Of a stretch of DNA of 64,000 nt, positions 17,501-24,877 are shown piece by piece. Numbering within the stretch: position 1 is the first letter of the stretch; every line of letters begins with the position of its first letter. The notes under the pieces are model-generated. The model did no database searches. It was not told where the DNA came from and worked only from the letters and a program-made list of their open reading frames with translations. The stretch is taken from positions 2,728,001 to 2,792,000 of the forward strand of contig OZ243931.1 of assembly GCA_965214055.1 (NCBI GenBank), read 5' to 3'. This DNA is from WTGA01 sp965214055. Its GTDB lineage: Bacteria; Pseudomonadota; Gammaproteobacteria; Arenicellales; Poriferihabitantaceae. A program made the position numbers and the translations under genes.

Positions 17501-18039
17501 AACTGGTTCTGGAAGGCCGAAAAGTGCTGATTTTCTCCCAGTTCGTGACCATGCTGAGGCTGATTGAAAAGGATATCGTCGAACGGGGATGGGACTATGC
17601 CATGCTGCATGGCCAGACCCGCAACCGTGGCGAGGAAGTCGAAAAGTTTCAAAAGGGCAATGCTTCGGTGTTCCTCATCAGCCTCAAGGCGGGTGGAGTC
17701 GGGTTGAATCTCACTGCCGCCGATACCGTCATTCTCTATGATCCCTGGTGGAACCCCGCCGTCGAGCGCCAGGCCATGGACCGGGCGCATCGTATCGGCC
17801 AGGACAAACCGGTCTTTGTACACCGTCTCATCGCGGAGGGTTCGGTCGAAGCGACCATTCGGAAAATGCAGGCCAAAAAGCAGGCACTGGCCGATGCCCT
17901 GTTCGAGAAGGGAGGAGACCGCCCGATGCAACTGACCGACGAGGATGTTCAGGCACTCCTCGCTCCAATCGATGCGTACACCGAACCCCTGGAAGCCGGG
18001 CCGGATTATTCGCAGTTGCCCATCAGGAAGGCGAGTTGA
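14593..18039 (+). CDS. SNF2-family helicase with SWIM zinc finger
   Basis: This is an 1148-residue protein. An N-terminal SWIM zinc finger (about 65-100, with CTCCRRTNCKHVAAVLIAA, pattern CxC...CxH) is followed by a long poorly conserved middle region. A SNF2/RapA-type double RecA ATPase makes up the C-terminal 500 residues. Motif I is DDMGLGKTIQALALLL, motif II is LDEAQAVKN (DEAQ box), motif III is AITGTPMENNLTELWSLFDW, and motifs V and VI are SLKAGGVGLNLTAADTVI and DRAHRIGQ. It probably remodels or translocates on DNA. I chose the ATG at 14593 because GAGGAAAG lies 5 bp upstream; an in-frame ATG at 14500 lacks this. No methyltransferase or nuclease partner is adjacent, so a defence role is not shown. 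Confidence 0.88.
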   Translation: MITLRMIQDNVGNTMFSEGQRLYEAGRVTRARYKQDELDQEDIAFGTYINRNGKEYKMEVIVFVDDDFDDIEYTVDSVCTCCRRTNCKHVAAVLIAAVQATRIPGQQEPKMPDKPLLPAPVGAWLDTLDTEESVSDTPVVVKTTSKHAIFYVFDIHSRGHSIIQPYKVYVRKDGSAGANSTMYLHLDPTNPAQFLDAADLGVMARLLFYGMNTYGGPPKWPEGEQLWSLLREIIGTGRARAFGITGTEVTWTESRKVDFFWETTEQGNQRMNARDTENRPVTIFPFPSLIYLDETTGELGPAETGLSRALATQLATAPEIPASASAEVMNTMTAFTNDRIPLPKVIPFREEQGRPQGVLILYAVEQKVSRDDLLSWSNINAVIYPCAKVWMTYKPAPDRVYPRNGDDHIQFTNGETVIRICRDFKEESELSGDLWDVAKEYGGSSLIYERFHSSLPREVHEADIVFHPYLDSDNYSDSQVISFSSEVIPSLRNLGWEVVVEDSWPFQIVDSPAEFSAGIESSGMDWFSLALNAEVNEEVVDLVPMILGIIEKLPMTSSGELVEDFNLEEFLQGRSFFASLQDGRHVAIEGERLGPFVSAFLETQGLSGFHVAEAGRALEFAEALEGCGIAWNGGKEILMLGERMKMLADAPDVMPPEQLNGELRPYQRKGYGWLQALSESGFGGALADDMGLGKTIQALALLLHCHVEQGSRHPSLLIVPTSLIGNWVQEATQFAPDLKFLILHGPARKELFSKIPDHHVILTTYPLVRRDHELLFSHEYELAILDEAQAVKNPASSTAKRIREIRARQRIAITGTPMENNLTELWSLFDWLIPGLLSDRKNFTKTFRTPIEKHGNTAKQRFLSTRLKPFLLRRTKDEVATDLPPKTEIDQIVPLAEGQRALYEAIRTAMDERVRNAIREKGIHRVRITLLDALLKLRQVCCDPALVKLDSAKAVTQSAKRTRLMELLDELVLEGRKVLIFSQFVTMLRLIEKDIVERGWDYAMLHGQTRNRGEEVEKFQKGNASVFLISLKAGGVGLNLTAADTVILYDPWWNPAVERQAMDRAHRIGQDKPVFVHRLIAEGSVEATIRKMQAKKQALADALFEKGGDRPMQLTDEDVQALLAPIDAYTEPLEAGPDYSQLPIRKAS

Positions 18040-18047
18040 TTGTTCTA

Positions 18048-18077
18048 TCCCTCACGGTTACCACTGGCCGTGAGGGA
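18048..18077 (+). terminator. Hairpin after the SNF2 helicase
   Basis: A perfect 9-bp stem (CCCTCACGG / CCGTGAGGG, extended by one T-A pair) with a 10-nt loop lies 8 bp after the helicase stop. It sits between convergent genes. There is no T-run after it, so intrinsic termination is uncertain. Confidence 0.55.
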
Positions 18078-18150
18078 ATACTGTTCGCCGGGAGGCAACC
18101 CGGTATAGGCTGAAACGGCATGAGCCGAAACCGGATTTTCCGGCTGTGGT

Positions 18151-18870
18151 TCACCCGATGGTCTGGCTGAGCAAGGCCCCTCCATCCACATCCAGGACGG
18201 TACCGGTCACAAATTCATTCTCCAGCAGGAAAAGAATCCCCCTGGCGACTTCTTCCGCTTTCCCCGCTCTTTGGATCAGATGACGGTGGGTGCCGTTTTC
18301 AAAAAACTGCTGTCTTTCCTCTCCTTCCTGGGCAAACATCGGGGTGTCGATGAGGCCCGGTGAAACCGCGTTGATGCGAATCGGAGCCAGTTCCGGTGCC
18401 ATCCCCCGCACAAAACCTTCTACGGCATTGCCCACCGTCGAAATGGCAATGTACCCTGGCCCGCATTTTCTCGCCGGGTAGCCACTGACCAGTACCAGGG
18501 CACCGCCGGCATTCACATGGTGTCCACCGATCCGAACGGAGTTGGTGTACCCCCACAACTTGGCAAAGGACCCCTGAAAACCATCCAAATCCATTTCGAG
18601 AAACGGGCCCATTGCCCGGGGTCCGCCGGTCGCCGCATTGACCAGGTAATCCATGGGTCCATGGCGGATAAAAAATTCACTCAGGGCGTTGCGGTCGAGC
18701 ACATCCACGGTATCCACCCGAATGCCGGGCAAATTTTCCGCAATGCGGCCCCGTCGGCTGGCAGCCACCACCTCGGCACCGGCCTGTTGCAATAATTTGA
18801 CGGTGGCCAGGCCGATACCGGAAGTACCCCCCAATACAATGGCTTTTTTGCCTTTGAAGTCTGACGTCAT
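18151..18870 (-). CDS. Short-chain dehydrogenase/reductase, atypical active site
   Basis: This 239-residue Rossmann-fold oxidoreductase has the cofactor motif VLGGTSGIGLATVKLLQQAG, and SRRGR after strand 2 suggests an NADP preference. The usual YxxxK catalytic pair is not intact: the aligned segment reads GYIAISTVGNAVEGF, with serine where lysine is expected. The segment RINAVSPGLIDTPMF and the C-terminal VTGTVLDVDGGALL are normal. An SDR subgroup with a similar replacement is known to me only as uncharacterised oxidoreductases. It lies 97 bp downstream of panC and is separated from it by a hairpin, so co-transcription is doubtful. Confidence 0.8.
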   Translation of the reverse strand: MTSDFKGKKAIVLGGTSGIGLATVKLLQQAGAEVVAASRRGRIAENLPGIRVDTVDVLDRNALSEFFIRHGPMDYLVNAATGGPRAMGPFLEMDLDGFQGSFAKLWGYTNSVRIGGHHVNAGGALVLVSGYPARKCGPGYIAISTVGNAVEGFVRGMAPELAPIRINAVSPGLIDTPMFAQEGEERQQFFENGTHRHLIQRAGKAEEVARGILFLLENEFVTGTVLDVDGGALLSQTIG

Positions 18871-18910
18871 GATTCTACTTGATGAAATTGGTTAAAGAGT
18901 GGATACGCGG

Positions 18911-18940
18911 CTCGAAATTCCCGAGAACAGGAATTTCGAG
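18911..18940 (-). terminator. Hairpin after panC
   Basis: A perfect 11-bp inverted repeat (CTCGAAATTCC / GGAATTTCGAG) with an 8-nt loop lies 27 bp beyond the panC stop on the minus strand. No T-run follows on that strand. It may terminate or stabilise the panC transcript. Confidence 0.5.
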
Positions 18941-18967
18941 TTGTGAACCCCCGTATCTTCCAGGAGT

Positions 18968-19837
18968 TTACAGGAGCAGGGTATCAATCAGACGGGTATT
19001 GTCAATATATACTGCGATCAATGCCCGGGGCCGGGACAGTTTTCCTTCCGGCCGGTGCTCGGTCCACCGGATATCATCCCGGATACTGGCATATTCGACC
19101 ACAATGTCCGGGTCCTCCAGTGCGGTCCTCATCCGGGATTCCAGTGCTTCCGGGTCGTTAATCCCGTCCTTTCGCCAGGCGGTCTGTGCCCGCTGCAGGG
19201 CCTTGTGGATCTTTGCAGCCGTTAATTGTTGGCCGGGGCTCAATCGCTGGTTTCGTGACGACAGGGCGAGTCCGGAAGATTCCCGGATGATCGGGCAGAC
19301 AATCACATTGATGTGAACTCCGTGAGGTAGCAGCCGGTCCGCGAGTTCCTTGACCACGAGGGTCTGTTGAAAATCCTTTTCTCCAAAATAAGCCTTACAC
19401 GATCCCACCGTCCGAAACAGGCGGTCCACAATGGTCACCACGCCTTCCAGATGGCCCGGCCGGTAGCGTCCTTCCAGTCCTTTACCCGCCAATCCCGGGT
19501 GTAAACGGGGAATCTTCCCCCCGTCCTCCGCTTCGGGGAAGAATTGTGCGAGGGATCCGGTAAAGACCATCGCGCAACCCGCCTGTTCCAGCAGATCAAT
19601 ATCCCGATTGAAATCAGCAGGATACGTGGCTAAATCAACGGAGTTATTGAATTGCAGCGGGTTCAGGAAAATGCTCGCACAGCTGACATCGCATTGCGTC
19701 CGGCTGTGGTCCAGCAGCGACAGATGTCCATCATGCAGTCCACCCATGGTGGGAACAAACCCGATCTGTCGTCCGGCCTGTCGCTGCTCATCGCACCAGG
19801 CCGCTGCAGCCCGGGGGGAGGGCAGGGAAGCCATCAT
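18968..19837 (-). CDS. panC: Pantothenate synthetase
   Basis: PanC condenses pantoate and beta-alanine with ATP to give pantothenate. Signatures are VPTMGGLHDGHLSLLDHSR (the HxGH nucleotidyl-transfer motif), SIFLNPLQFN, YFGEKDFQQTLVVKEL and LALSSRNQRLSPGQ. I start at the ATG at 19837, which overlaps the stop of the upstream phosphatase as ATGA; the next ATG at 19834 is equally possible. An in-frame start at 19909 would lie inside the phosphatase gene. panB and panD are not adjacent, which is unusual for this gene. Confidence 0.95.
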   Translation of the reverse strand: MMASLPSPRAAAAWCDEQRQAGRQIGFVPTMGGLHDGHLSLLDHSRTQCDVSCASIFLNPLQFNNSVDLATYPADFNRDIDLLEQAGCAMVFTGSLAQFFPEAEDGGKIPRLHPGLAGKGLEGRYRPGHLEGVVTIVDRLFRTVGSCKAYFGEKDFQQTLVVKELADRLLPHGVHINVIVCPIIRESSGLALSSRNQRLSPGQQLTAAKIHKALQRAQTAWRKDGINDPEALESRMRTALEDPDIVVEYASIRDDIRWTEHRPEGKLSRPRALIAVYIDNTRLIDTLLL

Positions 19838-20505
19838 AGTCGTGTGACGAGCCCGTTCATCCAGTCGATGATTTCCAAAGGACTCTCGATGATGTGGTCG
19901 GCCTGCCACGCACCGGGATTGTCGCCGGACGCAATGTATCCATAGGCTGCGGCAATGGTCCGCATCCCCGCGCTTTTCCCCGCCTGGACATCCCGTGCAT
20001 CATCGCCGATATACACCGCATGCTGACACTGGGTTCCGAGTTGCTCACACGCCAGTTGAAGCGGTGCGGGATGGGGTTTCCGCTGGGGCAGGGTATCTCC
20101 GCTGATGACACAGCCTGCTTTCGTATCCAACGACAATCGGGACAAGAGCGGTTCGGTCAGAAACCCGGGCTTGTTGGTCACGATTCCCCATTTCATTCCC
20201 TGACTTTCAATCTCATCCAGTACCCGGTCCATGCCGTTGAATAATCCGGTCTGCACGCAGAGGTTGCGGGCATACTCGTCCAGGTATTTCTTCCACAGGG
20301 TAGTCGCCTGTTCACTGTCGGGTTCACATTGGAACGCGTGGCAGACCATTACCATGGCCCCATTGGAAACAAAAGGCCGAATGGTTTCCACGGGCAGCAT
20401 CGGTTTTTGGTAGGCGGCCAGCAGCGTATTCAGGGCGGCGCCCATATCCCGGTACGTATCCAGCAGGGTTCCATCCAGATCAAACAGGACTGTATTAAGT
20501 TTCAT
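19834..20505 (-). CDS. mupP: HAD phosphatase, MupP-type (MurNAc-6-phosphate)
   Basis: This 223-residue HAD hydrolase starts at the ATG at 20505 (MKLNTVLFDLDGTLLDTYRD), 4 bp after the ubiG stop. Motif I is DLDGTLLDT, motif II is IVTNKP, motif III is the lysine in QRKPHPAP, and motif IV is GDDARDVQAG. The family call could be phosphoglycolate phosphatase (Gph). I prefer MupP, the MurNAc-6-phosphate phosphatase of peptidoglycan recycling. The gene follows ubiG as in Pseudomonas, and the WGIVTNKP and YGYIASGDNPGAWQAD segments resemble that group. The family level is secure; the substrate is inference. Confidence 0.75.
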   Translation of the reverse strand: MKLNTVLFDLDGTLLDTYRDMGAALNTLLAAYQKPMLPVETIRPFVSNGAMVMVCHAFQCEPDSEQATTLWKKYLDEYARNLCVQTGLFNGMDRVLDEIESQGMKWGIVTNKPGFLTEPLLSRLSLDTKAGCVISGDTLPQRKPHPAPLQLACEQLGTQCQHAVYIGDDARDVQAGKSAGMRTIAAAYGYIASGDNPGAWQADHIIESPLEIIDWMNGLVTRL

Positions 20506-20509
20506 CCGG

Positions 20510-21220
20510 TTAGGAGGTTTTTTTCGTGTGCATGATGTAATTGACATCGACTCCCGGTCCCAGGTAGTACACCTGGGAGAGCGGGTTGTAGTGCAGACCG
20601 GTCAGTTCCTGAACTTCCAGTTGTACCGTTTCTGCCCAGCCATTCAGTTCACTGGGCTTGATCAGCTTTTCATACTGGTGGGTGCCCCGGGGCAACAGGT
20701 TGAGGAGATATTCCGCCCCCACAATCGCCATCAGGAAGGATTTGGGATTGCGGTTAATGGTAGAGAAATAAACATGCCCGGCCGGTTTTGCGAGCCGGGA
20801 ACAGGCGGTAACGATGCTGGCCGGGTCCGGGACATGCTCCAGCAGTTCCATGCAGGTCACGATATCCCAGTGGCCGGGTTGCTGCTCCGCCAGCTCTTCC
20901 GCGGTGATTTTAAGGTAATTCACTTCGACCCCACTTTCCCTGGCATGCAACCGGGCCACATTCAACGGAGCATCACCCAGGTCAATTCCGGTCACGTCCG
21001 CCCCGAGTTGGGCCATGGATTCGCTCAGAATTCCACCACCACACCCCACATCCAGTACGGCCACACCGGCCAGGGGGGTTCGTGCATGGATAAAGTTCAG
21101 TCGCAGCGGATTGATCTGGTGGAGTGACTTTAATTCGCTTTCCGGGTCCCACCACCGGGAAGCCTGCTCGGCAAATTTTCCGATCTCGGACGGATCAAAA
21201 TTGGTGGAAGAATCGCTCAT
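20510..21220 (-). CDS. ubiG: Ubiquinone biosynthesis O-methyltransferase
   Basis: This 236-residue SAM-dependent methyltransferase carries out the two O-methylations of ubiquinone synthesis. It shows KFAEQASRWWDPESELKSLH with INPLRLNFI at the start, the SAM motif VLDVGCGGGILSESMAQLGA, TCMELLEHVPDP, and the C-terminal VDVNYIMHTKK, all typical of UbiG. It lies 12 bp after mtaD and 4 bp before the HAD phosphatase, so these are one operon. Confidence 0.97.
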   Translation of the reverse strand: MSDSSTNFDPSEIGKFAEQASRWWDPESELKSLHQINPLRLNFIHARTPLAGVAVLDVGCGGGILSESMAQLGADVTGIDLGDAPLNVARLHARESGVEVNYLKITAEELAEQQPGHWDIVTCMELLEHVPDPASIVTACSRLAKPAGHVYFSTINRNPKSFLMAIVGAEYLLNLLPRGTHQYEKLIKPSELNGWAETVQLEVQELTGLHYNPLSQVYYLGPGVDVNYIMHTKKTS

Positions 21221-21232
21221 AGTCCCCTGCCA

Positions 21233-22546
21233 TCATGCGGCAATTTTATTTCTCCATTGTAACGCAGTGTGGCGTATCGATTCATAATCCATCACGGTGA
21301 ATTCGCCATCCTGCAGCAATCGCTTTCCCGCAACCCAGACGTCGGACACCTGGTCCCGGGTGGCGCTGTAGACAATTTGGCTGACAGGATGATAAACCGG
21401 AGTGGTGCTGCTGTGGGACAGGTCAATGGCCACCAGGTCTGCACTTTTACCCGCCTGGATGGATCCGGTGATTTCTCCCAGCCCCAGTGCCCGTGCCCCA
21501 TTCACGGTAGCGGCCTGCAGCGTCTGGTGTGCATTCAGGGCGGTGGGGTCCTCGCCCACGCCCTTGGCCAGCAGGGAGGCGGTGCGCAGCTCCCCCAGCA
21601 TGTCCAGGTCATTGTTGCTGGAGGCCCCATCGGTTCCCAGGCATATCCGGGCATTGGCTTTCTGCAGGGCCGCCACCGGACAGAAACCACTGGCAAGCTT
21701 CAGGTTGGATTCGGCACAATGCACGACATGGACGCCGCGCTCGGCAATCAGCCTGATTTCATCCGGCAGCAGTTGTGTCATGTGTACGGCCAGCAACCGG
21801 GGCCCCAGCAACCCCAGACGGTCCAGTCGTTCGATGGGCCGGATACCATGTCTTGACACGGATTCTTCCACTTCGTGGGCGGTCTCATGGAGATGGATGT
21901 GGACCGGGCAATCCAGTTCTTCCGACAGGACTGCAATTTTCTGCAACGGAGCATCAGAGACGGTGTAGGGAGCATGGGGGGCAAAGGCGGCGGTGACCAG
22001 GGAGGAATTCCGTATCTCGTGGTGAAAGGCCACTCCCTTGTCCAGGTACTCGGTGGCATCCTGGGCCCATGCCGTCGGAAAATCGATGACAATCATTCCC
22101 ACACAGGCCCGAATCCCGGCCTCTTCGGCACACTCGGCCACCGTATCCGGAAAAAAATACATGTCGTTGAAGCAGGTTGTCCCCCCCCGGATCATTTCCG
22201 CAATGGCCAGTTTTGCGCCGCATTCCACAAACCGGGGGTCCACCCACTGCTGTTCGGCCGGCCAGATATGCTCGCTGAGCCATTGCATCAATGGCAAATC
22301 ATCGGCAAACCCCCGGAAAAGAGTCATGGATGCGTGGGTGTGTGCGTTGACCAGTCCCGGGATCATGGCATGATTGTCCAGCCGGGTGACCGTATCCGCG
22401 GCATAGCGGGACTCGATGGCTTCCGCGGGGCCCAGGGCGATGATTTTCCCCTGGTCCAGGGCCACCGCCTGGGATTCCAGAATGGAGTGTTTTTCGTCGA
22501 CCGGAATGAGCCAGCGAGGCTGAATTATTTCATCGATTCTTTGCAT
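21233..22546 (-). CDS. mtaD: 5'-methylthioadenosine/S-adenosylhomocysteine deaminase
   Basis: This 437-residue amidohydrolase of the TRZ/ATZ group deaminates methylthioadenosine, S-adenosylhomocysteine or related adenosines. Metal-binding motifs are visible: GLVNAHTHASMTLFRG (HxH), the histidine in HIHLHETAHEVEES, VHMTQLLPDE and the catalytic LGTDGASSNNDLDML aspartate. APHAPYTVSD is typical of the SAH/MTA branch. The product of UbiG is S-adenosylhomocysteine, so its place directly upstream of ubiG makes metabolic sense. Confidence 0.9.
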   Translation of the reverse strand: MQRIDEIIQPRWLIPVDEKHSILESQAVALDQGKIIALGPAEAIESRYAADTVTRLDNHAMIPGLVNAHTHASMTLFRGFADDLPLMQWLSEHIWPAEQQWVDPRFVECGAKLAIAEMIRGGTTCFNDMYFFPDTVAECAEEAGIRACVGMIVIDFPTAWAQDATEYLDKGVAFHHEIRNSSLVTAAFAPHAPYTVSDAPLQKIAVLSEELDCPVHIHLHETAHEVEESVSRHGIRPIERLDRLGLLGPRLLAVHMTQLLPDEIRLIAERGVHVVHCAESNLKLASGFCPVAALQKANARICLGTDGASSNNDLDMLGELRTASLLAKGVGEDPTALNAHQTLQAATVNGARALGLGEITGSIQAGKSADLVAIDLSHSSTTPVYHPVSQIVYSATRDQVSDVWVAGKRLLQDGEFTVMDYESIRHTALQWRNKIAA

Positions 22547-22647
22547 AATTGATCAGTCAGTATGTTTGAAGCGCAATTGCCGCGGTAATTCCGATTCTGA
22601 AAATAGCCGGGACAGGGCACTTCCAGGTGGTTCCACCGGACAGTCCG

Positions 22648-23457
22648 CTATGGTTTGCGATGGGACCCGATAAAGTCTTTCAATGCCCCCAGCACTCCAT
22701 CGGGTGATTCGGCCATGATGCTATGGCCGCAGTCCGGCAGGAGCACGATCTGTGCCTGGTCATTTTTTTCAGCTTCCCGTTGGGCCAATCTGGCCGGGGC
22801 CATTTTATCCTTGCGGCCGCTCAGGAACAAAATCGGGCAATCCACCTTTTCAAAGGCCGCTTCCCCGGCACGGTAGTTGTCGCAGGCCAGCAATCCATTG
22901 TACACGGCGTCCTTCCGGTTGTTTTCCATCATGCTCATTTGCATTCCCCGAGTCCAGAACCCGGGGATGGGCTCACCGCCGATTTTGGAGGTATGGCTCC
23001 ACTCAATCATCATTGAATAGGCTTTGCTGGGATGGTTTTTGGCTGCGTCCAGCAAAACGGGAGCGACTCCCATGGGATAGCTGAACCCCACCAGGGACAG
23101 GGATTGCAACGGCATTTGCTGATTTGAATAGTCTGCGGCGGCTTCCAGCGTGATCAGGGACCCCATGCTGTGCCCGACCAGATGGCAGGCACGGCCTGCA
23201 CATCGGGAAATGATCCGGTTCAGCCATTTCGACAGGTCCTCAATGGAGGACAGGGGTTCTCCTTCACTGAATTTGTGGCCGGGCAGGTCCACTGCCACCA
23301 CATTGTAGCCGTGATAGGCAAAATACCGGCTTTGATGGGACCACACGGAATGGTCCATGGTAGTACCGTGGACAAATACAATGGTTTCCAGGTCATCGGA
23401 AAGGTCATGGGTTCCGGTATAGGCGTAGTACCGGGCATGGTCGAGTGAAATATACAT
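22648..23457 (-). CDS. Alpha/beta hydrolase, unknown substrate
   Basis: This is a 269-residue alpha/beta-fold hydrolase. The oxyanion region is VFVHGTTMDHSVW, the nucleophile elbow is LVGHSMGSL, and the C-terminal LLPDCGHSIMAESPDG supplies the histidine; LFLSGRKDKMAPARL supplies the probable acid. I start at the ATG at 23457 (MYISLDHARYYAYTGT), 4 bp after the metY stop. Starts further upstream would run into metY. The tight spacing suggests an operon with metY. It is too short and divergent to be called homoserine acetyltransferase (MetX). Confidence 0.8.
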   Translation of the reverse strand: MYISLDHARYYAYTGTHDLSDDLETIVFVHGTTMDHSVWSHQSRYFAYHGYNVVAVDLPGHKFSEGEPLSSIEDLSKWLNRIISRCAGRACHLVGHSMGSLITLEAAADYSNQQMPLQSLSLVGFSYPMGVAPVLLDAAKNHPSKAYSMMIEWSHTSKIGGEPIPGFWTRGMQMSMMENNRKDAVYNGLLACDNYRAGEAAFEKVDCPILFLSGRKDKMAPARLAQREAEKNDQAQIVLLPDCGHSIMAESPDGVLGALKDFIGSHRKP

Positions 23458-23461
23458 TGTA

Positions 23462-24766
23462 TTACTTATCCGCTTGTTTTTTTGCAAGATGAAGGCCTCT
23501 GGACAGGTCTTCGAGCAGGTCATCGACATCCTCGAGACCAACCGACATGCGAATCGTTCCCTCATGGATGCCTGCCTTGAGCAGGTCCTCCGTGCTCATC
23601 CGGTAGTGCGTCGTGCTGGCCGGATGGATGATCAGTGATTTGGCATCGCCGACATTGGCCAGGTGCGAGAAAATTTCCATGTTTTCCGTAAATACCCGGC
23701 CCGCATTCCGACCTCCCTTCAGTACGAAACTGAATACAGAGCCCGCACCCCTGGGCAACAGCTCCTGCGCCAGCCGGTAGTCGGGGTGTTCGGGCAATTC
23801 AGGATAACTAATGGCCTCGACCCCTTCCTGGGCATGCAGGAATTCGATAATTTTCCGGGTATTGGAGACATGCCGTTCCATCCGCATGGACAGGGTTTCC
23901 ATGCCCTGCAGAATGTAAAAGGCCACCGTGGGCGACATGCAGGCCCCGAAATCCCGCATGCCTTCGCGCCGGGCGCGCAACAGGAAGGCCGCCTGGGTGG
24001 ATTCTTCGTCAAAAGACATGCCGTGAAAGCCCGCATAGGGATCCGAAAGGGTCTGGAATTTTCCGCTTTCTTCCCAGTTGAAGCGGCCCTGGTCCACGAC
24101 CACGCCGCCGATTACCGTGCCGTGCCCACACAGGAACTTGGTTGCAGAATGCATGATCAGATGTGCACCGTACTCAAACGGCTTCATCAAATAGGGGGTG
24201 GTGAACGTGGAGTCAATCATCAACGGGATTCGATTTTCCCTTGCAATTTCAGCGACTAATGGAACATTCATGATATCGTTTCCAGGGTTTCCGATCACTT
24301 CCCCGAAAATCATCCTGGTGTTGGGCTGGATGGCATCGCGGATTCCATCGATATCCCGGGGAGATACGAAGGTGGTGTCAATGCCAAACCTGGACAGGGT
24401 GTACTGAAGCAGGTTATGCGAACCCCCGTAAATGGCACTGGAAGAAACGACATGGGAGCCCGCATCCATGATCGTGGCAATGGCAAGATGCAGGGCAGCC
24501 TGTCCGCTCGCGGTAGCGATCCCGCCAATGCCGTCTTCCAGGGCAGCAATTCGTTCTTCGAAAACCGCGGTCGTGGGGTTGGACAATCGTGCATAGGCAT
24601 GGCCGGGACGTTCCATGTTGAACAGGGAGGCAGCCTGGTCGCTGTCCTTGAACACATAGCTCGCGGTCTGGTAGATCGGCACCGCGCGGGCACCATGGAC
24701 GGGGTCGGGTCGCTGCCCGGCATGCAGTGCCAGGGTATCAAATCGTGTGTTTACGGGTCTTGCCAT
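23462..24766 (-). CDS. metY: O-acetylhomoserine sulfhydrylase
   Basis: This 434-residue PLP enzyme of the Cys/Met metabolism family would make homocysteine or methionine directly from O-acetylhomoserine and sulfide or methanethiol. It begins TRFDTLALHAGQRPDPVHGA, has YARLSNPTTAVFEERIAALE, ASGQAALHLA, the aspartate in LMIDSTFTTPYL, and the PLP lysine in HSATKFLCGHGTVIGG. The C-terminal IHPASTTHYRMSTEDLLKAG is typical. It is followed 4 bp later by the hydrolase and is divergent from the M24 gene. Confidence 0.93.
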   Translation of the reverse strand: MARPVNTRFDTLALHAGQRPDPVHGARAVPIYQTASYVFKDSDQAASLFNMERPGHAYARLSNPTTAVFEERIAALEDGIGGIATASGQAALHLAIATIMDAGSHVVSSSAIYGGSHNLLQYTLSRFGIDTTFVSPRDIDGIRDAIQPNTRMIFGEVIGNPGNDIMNVPLVAEIARENRIPLMIDSTFTTPYLMKPFEYGAHLIMHSATKFLCGHGTVIGGVVVDQGRFNWEESGKFQTLSDPYAGFHGMSFDEESTQAAFLLRARREGMRDFGACMSPTVAFYILQGMETLSMRMERHVSNTRKIIEFLHAQEGVEAISYPELPEHPDYRLAQELLPRGAGSVFSFVLKGGRNAGRVFTENMEIFSHLANVGDAKSLIIHPASTTHYRMSTEDLLKAGIHEGTIRMSVGLEDVDDLLEDLSRGLHLAKKQADK

Positions 24767-24877
24767 CCGGATTTCCTGGGTTTGGTATTGGGTCGCCGTG
24801 GATTATACTCCGGTTTGCTTCACTTCAAAGACCAACCAGAGTAACTTTCAGGCTTAATTCCTGTTCGGAGAAAATCA

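Noticed and set aside
22648..23565. Longer start for the alpha/beta hydrolase, and MetX identity
   Set aside because: The upstream part lies inside metY, and the protein is too short and divergent for homoserine acetyltransferase.
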